Below are positions 59,944 to 64,000 of a DNA stretch of 64,000 nt, in pieces. The stretch covers positions 310,599 through 374,598 of the forward strand of contig NZ_KB903836.1 in NCBI RefSeq assembly GCF_000379825.1, written 5' to 3'. This DNA is from Longispora albida DSM 44784. GTDB taxonomy: Bacteria > Actinomycetota > Actinomycetes > Mycobacteriales > Micromonosporaceae. The notes beneath the pieces were generated by a model. That model saw only the letters and a list, made by a program, of their open reading frames with translations. It had not been told where the DNA came from and did not search any database. The position numbers were made by a program, and so were the translations under genes. The stretch's first letter is position 1. Every line of letters begins with the position of its first letter.

Positions 59944-60025
59944 GCCCCGGATCGTAGGCACCCGCCGCCGGGGCCGCACGCGCGTTTCACTGCATCCGCA
60001 GCTCAGCGCGGCCTCTCCGATCATG

Positions 60026-60184
60026 GCCGGAAGGCGGGCATGGCGTCTGGCGGGTCTCCAGTAAGGTGCTCTCCATGCGTGGGCTTGCTCATGCAGCTCA
60101 GTGGTACCTTCGCGAACGCAGCCGGAAGGCGGGCATGGCGTCTGGCGGGTCTCCAGTAAGGTGCTCTCCATGCGTGCGCTTGCT
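60026..60184. repeat. 95-bp tandem duplication carrying promoter and start codon
   Basis: A 64-bp segment at 60026-60089 recurs at 60121-60184 with one mismatch. Each copy contains TAAGGT, GCTCTCC and ATGCGTG. The first ATG (60075) opens a frame shifted relative to the Hsp70-like gene and runs to about 60437; the second (60170) is the real start. Confidence 0.9.
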
Positions 60185-61753
60185 ATCGACTTCGGTACCT
60201 CCAACACCGTCGCCATGCTCCGCACCCCCGACGGCCGGGTCCGGCCACTGCTCTTCGATGGTTCGCCGCTGCTGCCGTCCGCTGTGTACCTGCAGCCGGA
60301 CGGCCGGATCACGGTCGGCAAGGACGCCGAGCGCTCCGCCAGGCTCGACCCGAGCCGCTTCGAGCCGAACCCGAAGCGCCGGATCGACGACGGCTCGATC
60401 TTCCTGGGTGACCAGGAGATCCCGGTGCCGCGTGTGATGGCGTACGTGCTCGAGCAGGTGGTCACCGAGACCCGCCGCCAGCTGGGTGCCGCACCGGAGC
60501 GGGTGCTGATGACCCACCCTGCCCGCTGGGGTGAGCAGCGCCGCCGGCTGCTCGTGGAGGCCTCGCGGATCGCGGGCCTGCCCCAGCCGCAGCTCATCCC
60601 CGAGCCGGTCGGCGCGGCCTCGTACTTCACCGCCGTGCTCGGCTCTGGCGTTCCGGTCGGCCGCTCCCTGGCGATCTACGACCTCGGTGGCGGCACGTTC
60701 GACGCGACAGTGGTCCGCCGGACGCAGACCGGTTTCGAGGTGCTCGCCGAGGAGGGCCTGCCCGACATCGGCGGCGTCGACTTCGACCACGCGGTGATCG
60801 AGCACCTCGGGTCGACGTACGAAGCGAGCCACGCGGAGAAGTGGAAGCGGCTGATCACCCCGCAGGACCCGGGCGACCGCCGCCAGCGCCGCATGCTCTA
60901 CGAGGACGTGCGGGGCGCGAAGGAGATGCTGTCGCGGACCTCGGCCGCCGACATCCACCTCCCGGCTCTCGACGTCGACGCGCACCTGACCCGCGAGGAG
61001 CTGGAGGCGCTGATCCGGCCGTACCTGGAGCGGACGGTCGAGTGCCTCAGCCGCACAGTGACCAGCGCTCGGCTGACGCCGCGTGACCTGGTCGGCATCT
61101 TCCTGGTCGGCGGGTCGAGCCGCATCCCGCTGGCCGCGCACCTGATCCACAGCGAGCTGGGCGTCGCCCCGACCACCCTGGAGCAGCCGGAGACCGTCGT
61201 GGTCGAGGGCGCGCTGTGCGTGGGTGGCGCGCCGACGTCCGGGTTCCGCCCGCAGTCGGGTGCCCCGCGTCAGGTCATGCCGCAGGCGCAGCGGGTCGCC
61301 CCGGCGGTGCCGCCGCGCCTGATGCCGCCGCAGGGCCGCCCGATGCAGCCCCAGCAGCAGGTCCAGCGGCCGATGGGGCCGCCGCAGCCTCAGCAGCAGC
61401 AGCGGCCGCCGGTCGCGCCGCCGCGCCCTCCGGTGATGGCTCCGCAGCCGCCCCGGCCGCAGATGCAGCCGCAGCAGCAGGTCCAGCGGCCCGTGTCGCC
61501 TCCGCCGCCTGTGCAGCAGCGGCCGCCGGTGGCCCCGCCGCGCCCGCCGGTCATGGCTCCGCGCCCGCAGCCCGTCCAGCCGCCGAGGCCTCAGCCGCAG
61601 CCGGTCCGGCCGCCGGTGATGGCCCCGCAGCCGGTGCCGGTGGCCGAGGAGAAGCGCTGGTACAAGGAGCCGGGGCCGGTTGTGCTGGTCGCGGTGTCCG
61701 GCATCCTGGTGCTGTTCTTCATCGGCCTGCTGGCCTGGGTGATCGGCAAGTAG
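60170..61753 (+). CDS. Hsp70-like ATPase with Pro/Gln-rich linker and C-terminal membrane anchor
   Basis: The 527-residue protein has an actin-fold Hsp70 nucleotide-binding domain (about 1-355): IDFGTSNTVAM, IYDLGGGTFDATVV and LVGGSSRIPLAAHL. A repetitive linker follows (about 375-500) with two copies of QRPPVAPPRPPVMAP and MQPQQQVQRP, and a single C-terminal helix (VVLVAVSGILVLFFIGLLAW). The peptide-binding domain of DnaK is missing. It may be a membrane-tethered scaffold or signalling ATPase. TAAGGT lies seven bases before the start. Confidence 0.85.
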   Translation: MRALAIDFGTSNTVAMLRTPDGRVRPLLFDGSPLLPSAVYLQPDGRITVGKDAERSARLDPSRFEPNPKRRIDDGSIFLGDQEIPVPRVMAYVLEQVVTETRRQLGAAPERVLMTHPARWGEQRRRLLVEASRIAGLPQPQLIPEPVGAASYFTAVLGSGVPVGRSLAIYDLGGGTFDATVVRRTQTGFEVLAEEGLPDIGGVDFDHAVIEHLGSTYEASHAEKWKRLITPQDPGDRRQRRMLYEDVRGAKEMLSRTSAADIHLPALDVDAHLTREELEALIRPYLERTVECLSRTVTSARLTPRDLVGIFLVGGSSRIPLAAHLIHSELGVAPTTLEQPETVVVEGALCVGGAPTSGFRPQSGAPRQVMPQAQRVAPAVPPRLMPPQGRPMQPQQQVQRPMGPPQPQQQQRPPVAPPRPPVMAPQPPRPQMQPQQQVQRPVSPPPPVQQRPPVAPPRPPVMAPRPQPVQPPRPQPQPVRPPVMAPQPVPVAEEKRWYKEPGPVVLVAVSGILVLFFIGLLAWVIGK

Positions 61754-61764
61754 AACGGTGTCAC

Positions 61765-61799
61765 GTGTGGCCCGGGGCTGGTCCAGCCCCGGGCCACAC
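61765..61799. terminator. bidirectional terminator
   Basis: A 17-bp perfect stem with a one-base loop (GTGTGGCCCGGGGCTGG and its complement) lies between the Hsp70-like gene and the convergent secreted-protein gene. Confidence 0.85.
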
Positions 61800-61804
61800 G
61801 GCTG

Positions 61805-63028
61805 TCACAGGCCGGTCAGCAGGCGCGTGATCTGGCCGGTGATCGCGGCCTCGTTCGCCTCGAACTGGGGGCTGGTCAGCGCCCCGCCCGCCGGCAGCCC
61901 GTAGAGGACCGGGGTGTGCAGGTGCCCGCCCGGCATGGCGGGCAGGCCGCGTTCGAGCCGGAGCCGGTTGGTGCGGTAGGCGACCTCGTTGGACAGGTAC
62001 CCGCCGCCTCCGCCGGCCACGGCCCGCGAGCCGGGGGTGGGGCCGTCCGGCCGGTACACGGGGGCGGTCTGGCCGGCCGGGATCTCGATGACCTCCGGGT
62101 TCAGCTCGGCGGGGAACGACCCGGTACCGGCGGCGATCATCGACGGGGCCGGCAGCGTGGTGGCGATGAACTCCGGGCCGGCGCCGAGGCCGGGCGCGTC
62201 GACCGGGTGGCTTTGGGTGCCGCCGGACAGCGCGCGGTCGTTGTCGGGGTACGGGTCGGCGGACCTGGCCCGGCCTGCCCAGCCCTCGATCGTGAACAGT
62301 CCCGGGTACCCCTGGCTGATCGTGGTGATCGCGTCGGCGGTGGCCAGCCGGGGGCCGAAGGCCCGCTCGACGATCCCGGCGTCGAAGTCGGCGTACCTGA
62401 CGGGCAGCACGACGGACCGGATCTCGGCCGGTGCGCCGCTGGCCAGGGTGATCCGCCTGCCGTTGAGTGCCAGGGCGGCCGCGCCCGACGGGTTGGCCGT
62501 GCGCTGGTCGCCGTCGAGGCCGAACGGGTCGAAGCCGCTGACGAAGATCTTCTTCACGCCGGTACCGGAGGAGAAGGTGTTACCCAGCAGGCCCCGGCTG
62601 GCGTCTTCCCATGCCCGCGTGACGCTGGTCTTGTCCGCGGTGAACACCGGGGTCCACTGCCGGATCTGGAGCGAGAGCCTGAGCCGGGTCCAGTACAGCG
62701 GGCGGTCGTCGCCGGGGGCGAGGTCGCCGGTGCGGCTGCCCTGGGCGCGGCTGACGGCCGACTGCCACAGCGCCGTGCCCCAGCTGACGGCGAGGCTCTC
62801 GGCCTCAGCCTGCGTACGGGCCGTGCACAGCGCGGCCGGGAACCGGTCGGGCCACGCGCTCAGCCCGCCGCGCCGGATCAGCTCGGTGCTGGTGCTGCCG
62901 AGCCGGGACTGCTCGGCGGTGCCGGCGACGGCCGGATCGGTTCCGCAGACAGCGGCGGCGCTGGCGGGTGCTGGGACGGTGAGGGCCAGGCCTGCCGCGA
63001 GGGCGAGCGTGACAACTTTCCTGAACAA
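61805..63028 (-). CDS. secreted pyroglutamyl-peptidase-like protein with Ser at the Cys position
   Basis: TTG 63028 is chosen because GAGGAG lies five bases upstream; this gives a 407-residue precursor with a signal peptide ending near ASAAAV. The C-terminal half resembles pyrrolidone carboxylate peptidase I: KIFVSGFDPFGLDGDQRTANPS, RSVVLPVRYADFDAGIVERAF, an acidic IEGWAGRAR, and GGYLSNEVAYRTNRL plus GHLHTPVL. The position of the family's catalytic Cys (YLCN) is Ser here, while the His is kept. An extra N-terminal domain (about 30-165) is unlike the cytosolic enzymes. Confidence 0.7.
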   Translation of the reverse strand: MFRKVVTLALAAGLALTVPAPASAAAVCGTDPAVAGTAEQSRLGSTSTELIRRGGLSAWPDRFPAALCTARTQAEAESLAVSWGTALWQSAVSRAQGSRTGDLAPGDDRPLYWTRLRLSLQIRQWTPVFTADKTSVTRAWEDASRGLLGNTFSSGTGVKKIFVSGFDPFGLDGDQRTANPSGAAALALNGRRITLASGAPAEIRSVVLPVRYADFDAGIVERAFGPRLATADAITTISQGYPGLFTIEGWAGRARSADPYPDNDRALSGGTQSHPVDAPGLGAGPEFIATTLPAPSMIAAGTGSFPAELNPEVIEIPAGQTAPVYRPDGPTPGSRAVAGGGGGYLSNEVAYRTNRLRLERGLPAMPGGHLHTPVLYGLPAGGALTSPQFEANEAAITGQITRLLTGL

Positions 63029-63181
63029 AGGGGCTCCTCGGAGCACGAGTGAGAGTGGAATGTCATACACTACTCAGCTCCGGTCCGGCCACTCAGGACA
63101 CCCCGCACCACATCGGACCTGTCTCGCGGATCACGTCGCCAGGGACAGCCGCCGGCCGGGAGCGTCACTAGCATCAGCCAT

Positions 63182-63607
63182 ATGTTGAACGCGTTCAAGG
63201 CGCGGTGGCTGGCCTGGCCGCTCCTCGCGCTGGCGCTGACCGGCTGCCTCGGGACCTGCTGCTGCTGGAACTGGATCGGCCCCTCACCGGGCCTGGCCGC
63301 CGAGGACCTGTCCGGTGACTGGGACGGCCCGTTCGGCGGAACCCTGAACCTGCGCACGGACGGCACCTACACGATGCGCGACGTCGTCCTGTGTGGTGAG
63401 AGCGGCCGGGAGCGCGGTGGCAGCCCGGTCTCCCGCGAGGGCACATGGCGGCTGGCGGAGCCGGCCTTCCTCACGCCCACGCAGGCCGTCTACTTCGACG
63501 AGTCCGAACTCGGCACCAGCTACGCGGCCACCAGCGACGACAATCTGTTCTACTACGTCGGCGACCGCGACAGCGTCGACCTGTGCCACTTCACCCGGCC
63601 CGGCTAG
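63182..63607 (+). CDS. small lipoprotein
   Basis: The 141-residue precursor has a signal WLAWPLLALALTGC with a clear lipobox (LTGC), then a CLGTCCCW cluster and a beta-rich domain (LSGDWDGPFGGTLNLRTDGTYTM, SREGTWRLAEP). This resembles short actinobacterial lipoproteins of unknown function. ATG lies six bases after TAGCAT, a leaderless start. Confidence 0.75.
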   Translation: MLNAFKARWLAWPLLALALTGCLGTCCCWNWIGPSPGLAAEDLSGDWDGPFGGTLNLRTDGTYTMRDVVLCGESGRERGGSPVSREGTWRLAEPAFLTPTQAVYFDESELGTSYAATSDDNLFYYVGDRDSVDLCHFTRPG

Positions 63608-63689
63608 GCGGCCGATTCCTGCTTGCTACCTTCTCGATCATCAATCACCGGCCTGCCGGGCACGGGCTCCGGCTCAGGGCCGGCTCCAC

Positions 63690-64000
63690 ATGGACCTGAC
63701 GCCCGAGGAGATCGACACCCTCCTCACGGATTACATGTACGGGGACGACCGCGCCCTCGGCGGCCTGCTCGCAGCAGGTCCGGCGAGCCTCCGCCGGCTT
63801 CTGGCCATCCGGGTGGGCCGGGTAAATCCGGGCTGGGACATGGCGGAGATCATGGCCCGCGACCGGGACGAGTACCGGCGCCCCGGAGAAGCCCAGCTGC
63901 ACCTTGCCCGCGCTTTCCCCGACATCTTCTTCTCCGAGGCTGCGGCGGACCCCGCGCTGGAATCGGTGGTGCTGGGAACGCTGGAGCACATCGAGGATCC
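63690..64000 (+). CDS. unknown protein, 3' end outside the window
   Basis: An open frame starts at ATG 63690 and continues past the right edge without a stop (about 103 codons). It reads MDLTPEEIDTLLTDYMYGDD and continues with alpha-helical sequence (SLRRLLAIRVGRVNPGWDMAEIMARDRDEY). Codon use matches the neighbours. No family is recognised. Confidence 0.55.
   Translation, partial: MDLTPEEIDTLLTDYMYGDDRALGGLLAAGPASLRRLLAIRVGRVNPGWDMAEIMARDRDEYRRPGEAQLHLARAFPDIFFSEAAADPALESVVLGTLEHIED

Noticed and set aside
60075-60437. ORF from the first duplicated start codon
   Set aside because: It is out of frame with the Hsp70-like gene, has no family features, and arises from the duplication.
1-64000. 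tRNA or rRNA genes
   Set aside because: No cloverleaf-like sequences or rRNA signatures were noticed on reading; a covariance-model scan would be decisive.

Overview
The window is about 64 kb of very GC-rich DNA with strong G/C third-position bias, short gaps, many ATGA/GTGA stop-start overlaps and frequent GTG starts. This, with a class I LysRS, DUF3060 and DUF2470 proteins, Tat substrates and a DtxR/IdeR-type iron box, points to a filamentous actinomycete. The family cannot be fixed by eye. Many genes have a TAnnnT hexamer 6-8 nt before the start codon and no Shine-Dalgarno sequence, so leaderless mRNAs look common.

Region by region. 1-23 kb: ordinary chromosomal genes. These are a DUF2254 fragment, an S9 peptidase, two OmpR-type two-component systems (2.2-4.5 kb and 20.1-21.9 kb), two ABC-2 exporters (one with a TetR gene and a clear operator), an EamA transporter, SOD, a nitroreductase, two HEAT-repeat proteins, methyltransferases and pantothenate kinase. 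A five-copy ~57-bp tandem repeat lies between the second kinase and coaA. 23-35 kb: an accessory island with three paralogous TPR-containing STAND-like ATPases, an orphan vancomycin-type glycosyltransferase, a winged-helix/membrane-protein pair and two Tat-exported agmatine-deiminase-like proteins. 35-49.5 kb: a PD40 propeller protein, a TetR/membrane-protein pair with multiple palindromic operators, sdhCAB, a LysR regulator, class I LysRS, GNATs and a dicarboxylate/amino-acid symporter preceded by a small leader ORF. 50-55 kb: a tyrosine recombinase whose start is bracketed by a 14-bp inverted repeat, a threonine-rich leader peptide with attenuator ahead of an editing-domain-less ThrRS, and an iron-box-controlled divergent pair (DUF2470 protein / RpsD), then thymidine kinase. 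55-64 kb: two MFS proteins, a GDPD, a tandem GNAT, a membrane-anchored Hsp70-like protein whose promoter and start codon are tandemly duplicated, a secreted pyroglutamyl-peptidase-like protein and a lipoprotein.

The most novel candidates are the ThrRS attenuation unit (51.2-52.5 kb) and the triple STAND/TPR cluster (23.2-32.8 kb). Smaller surprises are the leader ORF before the symporter, the 39-bp direct repeats flanking one MFS gene, and the duplicated promoter/start of the Hsp70-like gene.
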